A stretch of DNA of 19,167 nucleotides from an uncultured Lachnospiraceae bacterium (GCA_946406305.1 CAMJKC010000012.1:1-19167); one strand, 5' to 3'; counted from the first letter of the stretch, positions 1 through 6,605 are shown. Made by a program: numbers and translations. The notes: generated by a model from the letters alone, not told the origin.

Positions 1-13
1 TAATTTTTATATA

Positions 14-39
14 GGAGTTGCGAGAGCAACTTCTTTTTT
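14..39 (+). terminator. Intrinsic terminator, copy 1
   Basis: An 8-bp stem (14-21 with 26-33, one G-T wobble) closes a GAGA tetraloop of the GNRA type and is followed by six T at 34-39. It probably ends a transcript coming from upstream of the window. Confidence 0.8.
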
Positions 40-106
40 GTTTAAATTAAAATTACTAGTACAAATGTATAGGCTAATATAATTAGGTATTAATAATTTT
101 TATATA

Positions 107-132
107 GGAGTTGCGAGAGCAACTTCTTTTTT
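107..132 (+). terminator. Intrinsic terminator, copy 2
   Basis: This is the same stem (107-114 with 119-126), GAGA loop (115-118) and T-run (127-132) as in the first copy. Two identical terminators in series would stop read-through into the decayed region that follows. Confidence 0.8.
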
Positions 133-209
133 GTTTAAATTAAAATTAGTAAAATCCAATAATAAATAATAAAAGTAGTAAGCGAATATAAAAGAATAAA
201 ATGCATTAT

Positions 210-309
210 TTTCACACTCTTGTGGCTATATATTAGGAAGCCGGTAATTATGTATGGGTATTATAAAAATGTCAAGGTAAAAAAAATGGAAGAATGTGTT
301 GTGTGGTAA
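210..309 (+). pseudogene. Possible ASCH-domain C-terminal remnant
   Basis: Translation from 210 gives a short stretch, a TAG at 234-236, then EAGNYVWVL. Skipping one base at 264 continues as KNVKVKKMEECVVW and a TAA at 307-309. The pattern Gly-x-Tyr-x-Trp-x-Leu-x-Asn-Val resembles the C-terminal strand pair of ASCH-domain proteins, which are RNA/nucleotide-associated. One stop and one frameshift within 100 bp mean it cannot be functional. The match rests on a short motif recalled from memory, so the family call is tentative. The rest of 149-387 shows no intact gene. Confidence 0.3.
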
Positions 310-387
310 ATTATGCTTTTTAAATGCTAAAAATTGCTCTAAACGGATTTTTAAATTTAATAACTGTATTATATAAGATTATTAGAA

Positions 388-560
388 ATGATTAATTATA
401 GTAAGTTATTGAAGACAATAGATGTAAATGAATTAAGTAAGATAGTAAGCAAAAGCACTATAGAGAGAATAAAGGTTGGTGCTAATATGGATTATCTACT
501 TTAGAGAAGATTTGTAAACACTTTAAGGCGGGGATAGGTGATATAGTTGAGTTTAAATAG
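388..560 (+). pseudogene. Frameshifted Cro/C1-type HTH regulator
   Basis: The ATG at 388 opens a frame beginning MINYSKLLKTIDVNELSKIV, which runs through STIERIKVGANMD and stops at a TAG near 502. Reading in the -1 register from the TTA at 492 continues as LSTLEKICKHFKAGIGDIVE and ends with FK at the TAG at 558-560. Joined, the two halves form a complete protein of about 57 residues of the small Cro/C1 (XRE-like) type, with the usual recognition helix and the LEKIC...GDIVEF ending. Adding one T to the TT before ATCTACT restores the frame. No clear Shine-Dalgarno is visible. It is followed directly by a terminator, as expected for a formerly independent gene. Confidence 0.7.
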
Positions 561-567
561 TTAATTA

Positions 568-594
568 GATGTCTCGAATTGGGGCATCTTTTTT
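568..594 (+). terminator. Intrinsic terminator after the HTH pseudogene
   Basis: An 8-bp stem (568-575 with 581-588, two G-T wobbles) with a five-base GAATT loop is followed by six T at 589-594. It separates the decayed HTH gene from the promoter of the WYL regulator. Confidence 0.8.
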
Positions 595-604
595 ATTGAA
601 AAGA

Positions 605-624
605 ATATGACAAATTTGTCATAT
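605..624. promoter_or_regulatory. Perfect 20-bp palindrome, candidate operator
   Basis: ATATGACAAATTTGTCATAT is a perfect dyad, ending 15 bp upstream of the -35 hexamer of the WYL gene. No T-run follows, so it is not a terminator. Its position and symmetry fit a dimeric regulator site, perhaps for the adjacent WYL protein acting on its own promoter (inference). Twelve bases of its right half and flank (614-625) recur exactly at 14365-14376. Confidence 0.6.
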
Positions 625-639
625 AATTTGTGCTTTTAA

Positions 640-668
640 TTGAATGTATATTAAATAAATGTTATAAT
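640..668 (+). promoter_or_regulatory. Sigma-A-type promoter of the WYL gene
   Basis: The -35 TTGAAT (640-645), a 17-bp spacer and the -10 TATAAT (663-668) form a near-consensus promoter. A TG one base upstream of the -10 (660-661) makes it an extended -10 as well. The start codon lies about 33 bp downstream of the -10. Confidence 0.75.
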
Positions 669-701
669 AGCATAAAATAAGATTTATATAAGAGGTAGAG
701 A

Positions 702-1766
702 ATGGCAATTAAAGGCGATAAAAAATTACTCGGCGCATATTTACTTGATATATTGAAAAAAGAAACAGACAATAATTATGCCAAGACTATAGAAGACATA
801 ATTGAAGAAGTACATGAAAAATATGGTGTCCAAGTTGATAGAAGAACTATTCAAAGATATATTAAAATGCTAAAGAATTGTGGCTATAATATAATTAGTG
901 AAGAATATGACAATAGTAACTATCATCAAAAAGCATATTATATTAAAGATGAGATAAATGAGACATTTACAGATGCAGAAGTTAGATATATCATTGATGC
1001 CATTATATTTTCAAAACATATAAATAAGAAAATAGCAAAACATATAATCAAACAATTTAGAGACTTATATAGCAATTCGCTTGTAGAATCTTTAAAATAT
1101 ATAAATGAAATAAAACCAGACGATGAAAACAAATATATCAATAGTGAAGACATGTTTGTAAATATAGAGGCTATACATGATGCTATTCGCAGAAAACAAA
1201 AAATTAAAATATGGTTTATGGAATATGATGACATAAAAGGAAAACTAAAAAAATACATCAAGAAGAATAAAGAGGAACAAGAAACATATGAATTGTATCC
1301 ATTTTATATGATTCCTGCAAATGATATATATTTCTTAATAGGTTATAATGATAGTGCAGAAAAAGGTCGAGAAATATATACAATGAGACTAGACCATATT
1401 GAAAAGATAGAGACAATTGGGTCATTTACTCCTACTATAAAGAAAAAATACAAAGAATTTGATATAAATAAATTCATAAGTGAACATCCAATAATGAGTT
1501 ATGGAGATGCAATAGAGTGTGAGTTCTGGTATCCAATAAAGCGAATGGTAGATGTGTATGACTTTTTTGGAATTGATGTAAATGTATGTGGTGTCAATAA
1601 AGGTAGAGAATATGCAAAAATCAAAGTGAAGATTACTGGCTGGGCTCTTAAAATCTGGATTGGTGGTCATCTTGAGTTTATAAAAGATATTAAAGTGAAA
1701 GATTTATCATTTGCAAAAGAAATGAATGCTATAATTAGAAATTTTAAAATTGTAAAGTGCGAGTAA
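702..1766 (+). CDS. WYL-domain transcriptional regulator
   Basis: This is a DNA-binding regulator with an N-terminal winged HTH at about residues 25-65 (RRTIQRYIKMLKNCGYNI), a WYL domain at about 150-245 and a C-terminal WCX extension at about 268-350. The WYL signature is degenerate, IYFLIGY at 209-215, followed by YTMRLDHIEKI. Its 354 residues are normal for the HTH-WYL-WCX class, in which the WYL fold senses a ligand, often nucleic acid or a nucleotide. Such proteins often control defence or DNA-damage genes (BrxR/CapW group). The ATG at 702 has AGAGGT five bases upstream and its own promoter, and a palindrome nearby may be its operator. No terminator follows, so transcription may run on into the phosphoesterase gene. 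Family confidence is high; the regulated target is inferred. Confidence 0.9.
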   Translation: MAIKGDKKLLGAYLLDILKKETDNNYAKTIEDIIEEVHEKYGVQVDRRTIQRYIKMLKNCGYNIISEEYDNSNYHQKAYYIKDEINETFTDAEVRYIIDAIIFSKHINKKIAKHIIKQFRDLYSNSLVESLKYINEIKPDDENKYINSEDMFVNIEAIHDAIRRKQKIKIWFMEYDDIKGKLKKYIKKNKEEQETYELYPFYMIPANDIYFLIGYNDSAEKGREIYTMRLDHIEKIETIGSFTPTIKKKYKEFDINKFISEHPIMSYGDAIECEFWYPIKRMVDVYDFFGIDVNVCGVNKGREYAKIKVKITGWALKIWIGGHLEFIKDIKVKDLSFAKEMNAIIRNFKIVKCE

Positions 1767-1778
1767 AAATGTAATGGT

Positions 1779-1975
1779 GAGCACTGCTATCCATCATTTG
1801 TATGGGCGAGTTACACGAGCCCGATTTTGTAGGAGCGAGCACTGCTATCCATCATTTGTATGGGCGAGTTATACGAGCCCGATTTTGTAGGAGCGAGTAC
1901 TGCTATCCATCATTTGTATGGGCGAGTTACACGAGCCCCATTTTGTAGGGGCGAGCACTGCGAGCCCGAAAGGAG
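1779..1975. repeat. 58-bp tandem repeat with GA/GA hairpins
   Basis: Units start at 1779, 1837 and 1895, with a partial fourth at 1953, so the period is exactly 58 bp. Copies differ at only a few positions. The block is far richer in G+C than the rest of the window. Each unit contains GGGCGAG-TTACA-CGAGCCC (T for C in one copy). The last copy contains GGGCGAGC-ACT-GCGAGCCC. All keep GGGC/GCCC arms, an opposed GA/GA step and an inner G-C pair while the loop changes. The block ends in CCCGAAAGGAG, which provides the ribosome binding site of the next gene. It looks like a short mobile palindromic repeat that was amplified locally. Confidence 0.9.
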
Positions 1976-1979
1976 TAAT

Positions 1980-3011
1980 ATGAGAAATAAAATAGCAATT
2001 ATTTATCACACAGACTTAGATGGTTATGGTGTGAAAGTAGTAGGCAGAATCTATGCTAATTTAAAAGGATATGAAGAAAAAGATATTATATTTATTAGGG
2101 CAGATTATTATAAGAATGGGAATAGTTATAAAAAACTCTTTATTGATGATTTAATTGAAGAGCAAATTAAATGCCGTGAGAATGAAATAGATGAAATTAT
2201 ATTAGGTGATATATCTGTCAAAAGTGAAGAGATGGCAGAATATCTAAATGAATTATCAAAAACTAAAAGAGTTATTTTGAGAGACCATCACGATACAGCC
2301 AATTGGATGAATAAATATGCGTGGGCGAAAGTAAGAGAGGCTGATGAAGATGGAGTTGCAAGAAGTGGCACTTACTGGACTGCAAAAGAATTATTAAGTG
2401 ATGAGTATATTGAAAAGCACCCAAATCTAAAAAAGTTCATATACTTAACTGATAAATTTGATGCTTGGACTTGGGCAAAAAGTAATCCTAAACTTGATGA
2501 AGCTGTTGATTTAGCATTATTGTTTGGAGCGATGAATGAAGAAGGATTTGATGAAGACATATATCCAAAACTTTTACTTGAAAATGAAGTAGAGTTATTT
2601 GATGAAAGAATGAATTTTTATCTTAAGATAAAAAATATTGACTTAACGAGACAAACTTGGGCAGCATACTACTCTATGAAAAGAGGAATATATACTTATA
2701 AAGATGGTGACAAAGAAATACCTCTTAAAGTAGCAGTAGTATCTACCGAAAATGGTTCTATTATAGCAGAAAAACTTAGAGAGATATTTGCAATGAAGCA
2801 TGAAGAGTATGATTTTATTCTAAACTTTGGATTAAATGGTGGACTTGCACTAAGATGTAGTGAGAATCCCAAAGTGCCAGTTAATAAAATATTAATGCAA
2901 ATGGGAGATGGCTCGGGAGGTGGTCACATCTGCAGTGCTGGTGGAAAGTTGCCGAAGGGTGCGATTGAGAGAGGGCTGGAAGTAATATTTAATGGAATTA
3001 AAATAGACTAA
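1980..3011 (+). CDS. DHH/DHHA1-family phosphoesterase
   Basis: This is a predicted metal-dependent phosphodiesterase of the NrnA/RecJ-like DHH superfamily, whose members cleave short oligonucleotides, cyclic-dinucleotide products or pAp. The visible motifs are HTDLDG at 10-15, an Asp in LGDIS at 77, the DHH triad at 102-104 and the DHHA1 GGGH at 313-316, so both catalytic and substrate-binding parts are complete. Its 343 residues fit the family. The frame stays open upstream to 1860, but that stretch is the tandem repeat. The ATG at 1980 has AAAGGAG four bases upstream and begins a typical MRNKIAIIYHTD strand. No promoter is seen in the repeat, so it probably depends on the WYL transcript. 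The substrate is unknown. Confidence 0.85.
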   Translation: MRNKIAIIYHTDLDGYGVKVVGRIYANLKGYEEKDIIFIRADYYKNGNSYKKLFIDDLIEEQIKCRENEIDEIILGDISVKSEEMAEYLNELSKTKRVILRDHHDTANWMNKYAWAKVREADEDGVARSGTYWTAKELLSDEYIEKHPNLKKFIYLTDKFDAWTWAKSNPKLDEAVDLALLFGAMNEEGFDEDIYPKLLLENEVELFDERMNFYLKIKNIDLTRQTWAAYYSMKRGIYTYKDGDKEIPLKVAVVSTENGSIIAEKLREIFAMKHEEYDFILNFGLNGGLALRCSENPKVPVNKILMQMGDGSGGGHICSAGGKLPKGAIERGLEVIFNGIKID

Positions 3012-3016
3012 TAATT

Positions 3017-3073
3017 GTAGGGGCGAGCATTGCGAGCCCTATGTAGTGGCGAACTTTAGGAGCCCGAAAGGAG
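3017..3073. repeat. Second copy of the GC-rich hairpin repeat
   Basis: This block consists of two related pieces. The first, GTAGGGGCGAGCATTGCGAG plus CCC, matches the tail of the 58-bp repeat except for one loop base. The second is a diverged GTAGTGGCGA...GAGCCC. It ends with the same CCCGAAAGGAG as the block at 1975 and again sits directly before a start codon, at 3078. Two adjacent genes therefore take their Shine-Dalgarno from the same repeat family. Confidence 0.8.
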
Positions 3074-3077
3074 ATAT

Positions 3078-3956
3078 ATGACATATATAAAGCAAGAAGA
3101 AATGGATAAAACTTTTAGAGGCAATAAAACAACAAAAACTGATCGAAATGATAGAGCAGAATTAATAAAAAAAGGTTTTGAGCTTTTTGTTAATGGCAAA
3201 AATAATTTTGAATATGATTTAAAAAAAGAAAATGAAGCAAAATATGATGGAGCTGACAGTGAAGCCAGTTACTTGTCAAAAATAGTAGGAATTAATCTCA
3301 TAAAGACATTTTTGAAATATAATAAAAAGACAGACATTGATGAAGATAAGACTTATATTTTTTATGCTACAGAAGGGTCGGGCACTGTAAGCTCTAAAGA
3401 TATTTATTTTGAAAATGGTAAAAAAGTATCTATAGGTTTTGATGTAATGAACAATCCAAATACTGGTGAATTAAATAATATATTAAATAATAAAGAGGAA
3501 TTATATAAGTTAGAGTTAGAAAAGTTAGAAGAGATTTATCACACAATAGGAAATTTTACATTTTTTCCTAGAAGAGAAATTAAAAATAGTAGCGACATAC
3601 AACATATTCATAAAAATAATAACGAAAACTGGAATAAAACATTAAAATATTTAGAAGATAATTGGGGTTATTATCAATTTAATGGATTTTGCAAATTTGA
3701 AGAATATATTGAGATGTCATTACAACAGTTCTATACTATAGAAGGTTGGAAAATAATTAAAGAAATTGTAGATGAAGAAGAACTAGAAAAGTTATTGAAA
3801 GATGAAACTAAACTAAAAAAACTTTATGTGATGATAAAAGATAGCACTAGTGAGATATATTGTAAGACATATGATAAAGATGACGTTAAAGTTATAAATG
3901 CAATTATTCAAATAAGGTCTAGGATAATAATTATGATGTTAAGAGGTAAATTATAA
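3078..3956 (+). CDS. Uncharacterised 292-residue protein, possibly DUF6994-like
   Basis: I do not firmly recognise this protein. It has a charged, Lys/Asp-rich N-terminus, a middle with YHTIGNFTFFPRRE at about 154-167, then W...LKYLEDNWGYYQFNG and a helical acidic C-terminus ending in a hydrophobic IIIMML stretch. The IGNF-x-x-FP motif followed by a Trp-rich helical part recalls a family found in Firmicutes accessory regions, which I think is DUF6994. That name is from memory and uncertain. No catalytic motif, signal peptide or membrane segment is evident. The ATG at 3078 has GGAG four bases upstream, contributed by the GC-rich repeat. It is co-directional with, and probably co-transcribed with, the phosphoesterase gene. 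Confidence 0.7.
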   Translation: MTYIKQEEMDKTFRGNKTTKTDRNDRAELIKKGFELFVNGKNNFEYDLKKENEAKYDGADSEASYLSKIVGINLIKTFLKYNKKTDIDEDKTYIFYATEGSGTVSSKDIYFENGKKVSIGFDVMNNPNTGELNNILNNKEELYKLELEKLEEIYHTIGNFTFFPRREIKNSSDIQHIHKNNNENWNKTLKYLEDNWGYYQFNGFCKFEEYIEMSLQQFYTIEGWKIIKEIVDEEELEKLLKDETKLKKLYVMIKDSTSEIYCKTYDKDDVKVINAIIQIRSRIIIMMLRGKL

Positions 3957-3987
3957 AAAAAGTGGGAATAGTAAGGAAAGGAGAAAT

Positions 3988-4443
3988 ATGGATAATAAGA
4001 AGTTTGAGAATTGCATAGACAAGGCAATTGAAGAAAATTTAATGAATTGTACTGCTTCTCAAGAAAGGACGATAAAAATGGAAGGGGTCTCCATTGAGCA
4101 TATTGTTTTTGCAATATCGATAATTAAGAATGCAACCTCAATTACCATAAAAGAAGATGAAAAAATAGTATTAGCAGAAATTGATGTGAAAGTAGAAAGC
4201 AAAGAAAGGCAAAGTAGCACAAAAGTTTTGTTTGGAGTGCAAATTGTTGATGGTGGCATTTATGCTTATGCAAAGGCACCTATAGGTTTGTTCGCAATTG
4301 ATAAAACAGTTAGTGTATTACGGGTAATTGACAGTTTTGAAGATAACCTAAAGAAAATCTTTATAAAACCGCTTGATTTATGGGCACATTTGAAAATTGT
4401 AATGAAATTTAATAAAATTATAAAAATAACTAGCAAAATTTAA
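3988..4443 (+). CDS. Hypothetical protein, 151 residues
   Basis: I recognise no family. The protein has mixed alpha/beta character. A short helical N-terminus holds Cys9 and Cys21, and a run of probable strands follows (TSITIKEDEKIVLAEIDVKV, then TKVLFGVQIVDGGIYAYAKA). The C-terminal 35 residues are basic and hydrophobic (DLWAHLKIVMKFNKIIKITS). No signal peptide or clear transmembrane segment is present. GGAAAGGAGA ends five bases before the ATG at 3988, a strong ribosome binding site, and the gene follows its neighbour by 31 bp, so it is probably part of the same transcript. A real gene is likely because of the strong site and the tight packing. Confidence 0.65.
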   Translation: MDNKKFENCIDKAIEENLMNCTASQERTIKMEGVSIEHIVFAISIIKNATSITIKEDEKIVLAEIDVKVESKERQSSTKVLFGVQIVDGGIYAYAKAPIGLFAIDKTVSVLRVIDSFEDNLKKIFIKPLDLWAHLKIVMKFNKIIKITSKI

Positions 4444-4505
4444 TAATTGCGAAATGATTTATATTTTACGTAAATAAAATGATCAAATCAAAGGAGAAAT
4501 AAAAC

Positions 4506-4769
4506 ATGAAGAAAATAATATTAACGTTAGACAATGATAAAATAATACTAAATATTGATTTAGAAAATAACAAAATAATAGATAGAAAATACGAAGGTGA
4601 AAAAGATAATTTATTTTTGATGAATTTATACGAGAAAGAAGATGATGAATTACTAAAATATTTTGAAAATAAAGCTGGTTGTAATGGATGGAAAGAACTA
4701 ATAAAAATAATAAATCGGAATCACCTAAATTGTGCTATAGATTCATTATACGGAGAAGTAGCAGATTAA
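4506..4769 (+). CDS. Small acidic hypothetical protein, 87 residues
   Basis: There is no recognised family. The N-terminus (MKKIILTLDNDKIILNIDLE) reads as two antiparallel beta strands. A Lys/Glu/Asp-rich linker and a helical part follow, with YFENKAGCNGWKELIKIINR and NHLNCAIDSLYGEVAD. It contains two Cys (59 and 75) and no membrane segment. AAAGGAG lies upstream of the ATG at 4506 with a good spacing. The intergenic gap of 62 bp on its left shows no terminator, and a small broken gene follows 15 bp after its stop. It is supported by the ribosome binding site and operon position only. Confidence 0.6.
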   Translation: MKKIILTLDNDKIILNIDLENNKIIDRKYEGEKDNLFLMNLYEKEDDELLKYFENKAGCNGWKELIKIINRNHLNCAIDSLYGEVAD

Positions 4770-4784
4770 GGGGAGGGAATAAGG

Positions 4785-4891
4785 ATGAATAGTAGTTTAG
4801 ATATTTTAGATGAGATAATAAATATATTTTAGAAAATGGATATAAAGATGATAAAAATCTCAAAAGCTTTTATAAAAAAAATATAGGGTAG
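4785..4891 (+). pseudogene. Broken small ORF, one base missing at a T-run
   Basis: An ATG at 4785 preceded by a GGGGAGGG-type ribosome binding site opens MNSSLDILDEIINIF and meets a TAG at 4830. Reading in the -1 register from 4829 continues as LENGYKDDKNLKSFYKKNIG and stops at 4889-4891. Adding one T to the TTTT at 4827-4830 would give a single ORF of 36 residues. The strong start signal and the coding-like second half suggest a real small gene, now frameshifted or misread. The function is unknown. Confidence 0.5.
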
Positions 4892-4900
4892 GAGATTAAT

Positions 4901-5215
4901 ATGGTCATCGCAGTAGACTTTGACGGCACACTTGTAGAAAATGGAGTTTACCCATATGCAAGTAAGCCGATAATAAAAAATATTGAATATGTTAAGAAAC
5001 TGAAAAAAGAAGGACATAAGGTAATTCTTTGGACTTGCAGAGAAAAAGAGTCACTTGAACATGCTATTAAGTTTTGTAATGATTATGGTATTGAATTAGA
5101 CGCTATAAATGAAAATGTTGACATAGAAGATAAGATTAGAGATTTTGGATACAACAGTAGGAAGGTTTATGCGGATATATATTTAGATGATAAATCAATA
5201 TCTACTTGTTGGTAG
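4901..5215 (+). CDS. HAD-like hydrolase, small capless phosphatase
   Basis: This is a compact 104-residue HAD-superfamily protein. Motif I is VDFDGTL with nucleophile Asp6 and Asp8, motif II is ILWTCR with Thr45, motif III is probably Lys88, and motif IV is YLDDKS with Asp96-Asp97, so the active site is complete without any cap domain. It resembles the small BT0820-like HAD phosphatases that occur in phage and accessory DNA and remove phosphate from small or exposed substrates. GTAGGAG precedes the ATG at 4901. Its stop overlaps the ribosome binding site of the next phosphatase gene, which indicates translational coupling between two phosphoesterases of different folds. The substrate is unknown. 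Confidence 0.85.
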   Translation: MVIAVDFDGTLVENGVYPYASKPIIKNIEYVKKLKKEGHKVILWTCREKESLEHAIKFCNDYGIELDAINENVDIEDKIRDFGYNSRKVYADIYLDDKSISTCW

Positions 5216-5225
5216 GAGGTGCTAT

Positions 5226-5894
5226 TTGCGAATATATGCAATGTCCGACATTCACGGTTGCCTTAGTGCATTTCTTAACGCACTATCACTTGTAGATTTA
5301 AAAGATAAGAATAACAAGCTTGTTCTTTGTGGTGACTACATTCATGGTGGCTATGATAGTTATGGTGTAGTAGAGAAGATAATGGAACTTAAAAAGCAAT
5401 ACAAATCAAGAGTTGTAGTTTTAATGGGCAATCATGAAAACTGGGTTATAGAACAAGGAATGCCAATTGTTGATGAAGACCGCGATGAAGGCGAGTATGA
5501 AGATAAGAGAGAGAATAAATGCATAAATTTTATTCAACAGATGGAATTGTATTATAAATATAAAAATGAGGTGTTATTTTGCCATGCTGGGGTAGATGAA
5601 GAGGCAGAAGATTATTGGGAGCAGGGGACATCTGATTATTGGTATTTAGAAAAGTTTCCACCTAGCACCGGACCTTTTTGTATAAATATTGTAGCAGGAC
5701 ATATATCGACTGCATCGCCATATTTAGCAAATGACTCTAAATTTCAAGGCATCTATTATGATGGACAAAGCCATTATTATATTGATGGAGATGTCTTAAA
5801 AAATGGCATAGTGCCAGTTATTATGTATGATACCGAAAAGAAGAAGTTTTATGAAGTTTATGATTATGGTAACGAAGAAATTAAAGCCATATAA
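5226..5894 (+). CDS. PPP-family metallophosphatase, variant GDYIHGG motif
   Basis: This calcineurin-like Ser/Thr or dinucleoside-polyphosphate phosphatase resembles lambda PPase. The motifs are MSDIHG (Asp8, His10), GDYIHGG at 36-42, GNHE at 68-71, a metal His in FCHAG at 120 and AGHIS at 158-162. The second motif is odd: most family members have GDxxDRG, where Asp and Arg help bind phosphate, and here they are His and Gly. The first Asp (37), which bridges the metals, is kept, so the metal site may work with changed specificity. The frame is open to an ATG at 5187, but AGGAGG at 5214-5219 sits upstream of a TTG at 5226, and starting there gives the standard LRIYAMSDIHG opening. I therefore chose TTG. 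Confidence 0.85.
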   Translation: MRIYAMSDIHGCLSAFLNALSLVDLKDKNNKLVLCGDYIHGGYDSYGVVEKIMELKKQYKSRVVVLMGNHENWVIEQGMPIVDEDRDEGEYEDKRENKCINFIQQMELYYKYKNEVLFCHAGVDEEAEDYWEQGTSDYWYLEKFPPSTGPFCINIVAGHISTASPYLANDSKFQGIYYDGQSHYYIDGDVLKNGIVPVIMYDTEKKKFYEVYDYGNEEIKAI

Positions 5895-5909
5895 TATTAA
5901 AGAGGTGTT

Positions 5910-6518
5910 ATGACGACGAGAAGCCATATTATATTAGTCTATGGACTTACAAAAAAACAAATCAAAGTTATAAAAAGTAATTTGCCAAATACAAAAGATT
6001 ATGAAATACTGGAAACCAATGATTTTTTTCATCCTATATTAACTGAAGAAGGTGATTGTTGTATTATTAATTCTAAAAAAATGACAAATAATCAAATTGA
6101 AACATTTGGAAAGTTTTATGAATCTATACTTTTTAATGATAGACTAGCATTTGTAGAAGAAGAAACTCGACTTAAGAAGAAACATATATTTTTTAAGAAT
6201 GAAAAAGACTTTGAAAATAGAATAGGGTATGTTTTATTAAGTTTTTTTAACAAACAAAAAAAAGCAGTTTCTTTTTCAAAACAGCTTACAAATGCTCTCT
6301 CTGTACTTATAATAATTCTAACAAACCCATTTATATCTACAAAAAGAATAGCTGAAGAATTAGAGATTAATGAAAGGTCAGTTTTAAGATATATTGAAGC
6401 ATTAAGTATGGCTGGGGAGAGTATCATTTTTGATAAAAAACGAAAAGGATGGTACATAATTGATAATAAATCGTGGCTAGTCGAGAGTGTAATACGTAGA
6501 ACTAAAAGAAAAAAATAG
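5910..6518 (+). CDS. HTH protein with N-terminal sensor-like domain
   Basis: This is a two-part protein of 202 residues. Residues 1-85 look like an alpha/beta fold (HIILVYGLTKKQIKVI, then DCCIINSKKMTNNQIETFGK), loosely like a receiver or flavodoxin-like sensor but without a clear phospho-acceptor pattern. Residues 120-190 hold a DeoR/HTH_11-type winged helix: NPFISTKRIAEELEINERSV followed by LRYIEALSMAGE and a GWYI wing. I know similar unnamed proteins from Firmicutes accessory clusters, but have no formal family. GAGGTGTT precedes the ATG at 5910, 15 bp after the phosphatase stop. It is likely a second regulator of the block, together with the WYL protein. No terminator follows, but a separate promoter lies before the next gene. 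Confidence 0.75.
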   Translation: MTTRSHIILVYGLTKKQIKVIKSNLPNTKDYEILETNDFFHPILTEEGDCCIINSKKMTNNQIETFGKFYESILFNDRLAFVEEETRLKKKHIFFKNEKDFENRIGYVLLSFFNKQKKAVSFSKQLTNALSVLIIILTNPFISTKRIAEELEINERSVLRYIEALSMAGESIIFDKKRKGWYIIDNKSWLVESVIRRTKRKK

Positions 6519-6531
6519 AATACAAATTATT

Positions 6532-6551
6532 ACATGACACACTGTTGTCGT
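6532..6551. promoter_or_regulatory. Imperfect dyad upstream of the protease gene
   Basis: CATGACA at 6532-6538 and TGTCGTG at 6545-6551 pair over seven positions with one wobble around a six-base loop. No T-run follows. The half-sites ATGACA/TGTCGT resemble ATGACA/TGTCAT of the perfect palindrome at 605-624, though the spacing differs by two bases. It could be a weaker site for the same regulator. Confidence 0.35.
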
Positions 6552-6605
6552 GCCAATATGTTATTATATAAGTATTAAAATTAATGTTTAATCTATGCGA
6601 CATAT

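Larger units (their letters stand above)
1..148. repeat. 55-bp direct repeat, two copies
   Basis: Copies at 1-55 and 94-148 are identical over 55 bp and are separated by 38 bp of unrelated AT-rich sequence. Each copy contains one complete intrinsic terminator and its flanks, so the duplication copied a whole terminator cassette. The first copy begins at the window edge and may extend further left. Nothing indicates a transposon: no transposase and no terminal inverted repeats are visible. Confidence 0.9.

Noticed and set aside
938..1261. Minus-strand ORF inside the WYL gene
   Set aside because: It is antisense to a clear domain-bearing gene; its Phe/Ile/Ser-rich composition is typical of a shadow frame.
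1779..1975. Possible CRISPR array
   Set aside because: Units are contiguous and similar over their whole 58 bp, with no unique spacers, and no cas gene is near.
1860..1979. N-terminal 40-residue extension of the DHH protein
   Set aside because: It is translated tandem repeat; the repeat period is not a multiple of three, and the ATG at 1980 has a strong ribosome binding site.
5187..5225. ATG start for the variant phosphatase
   Set aside because: It overlaps the HAD gene and gives a non-family extension; TTG at 5226 follows AGGAGG.
6532..6551. Terminator after the 5910 gene
   Set aside because: The stem is short and imperfect and no T-run follows; an operator-like role is more likely.
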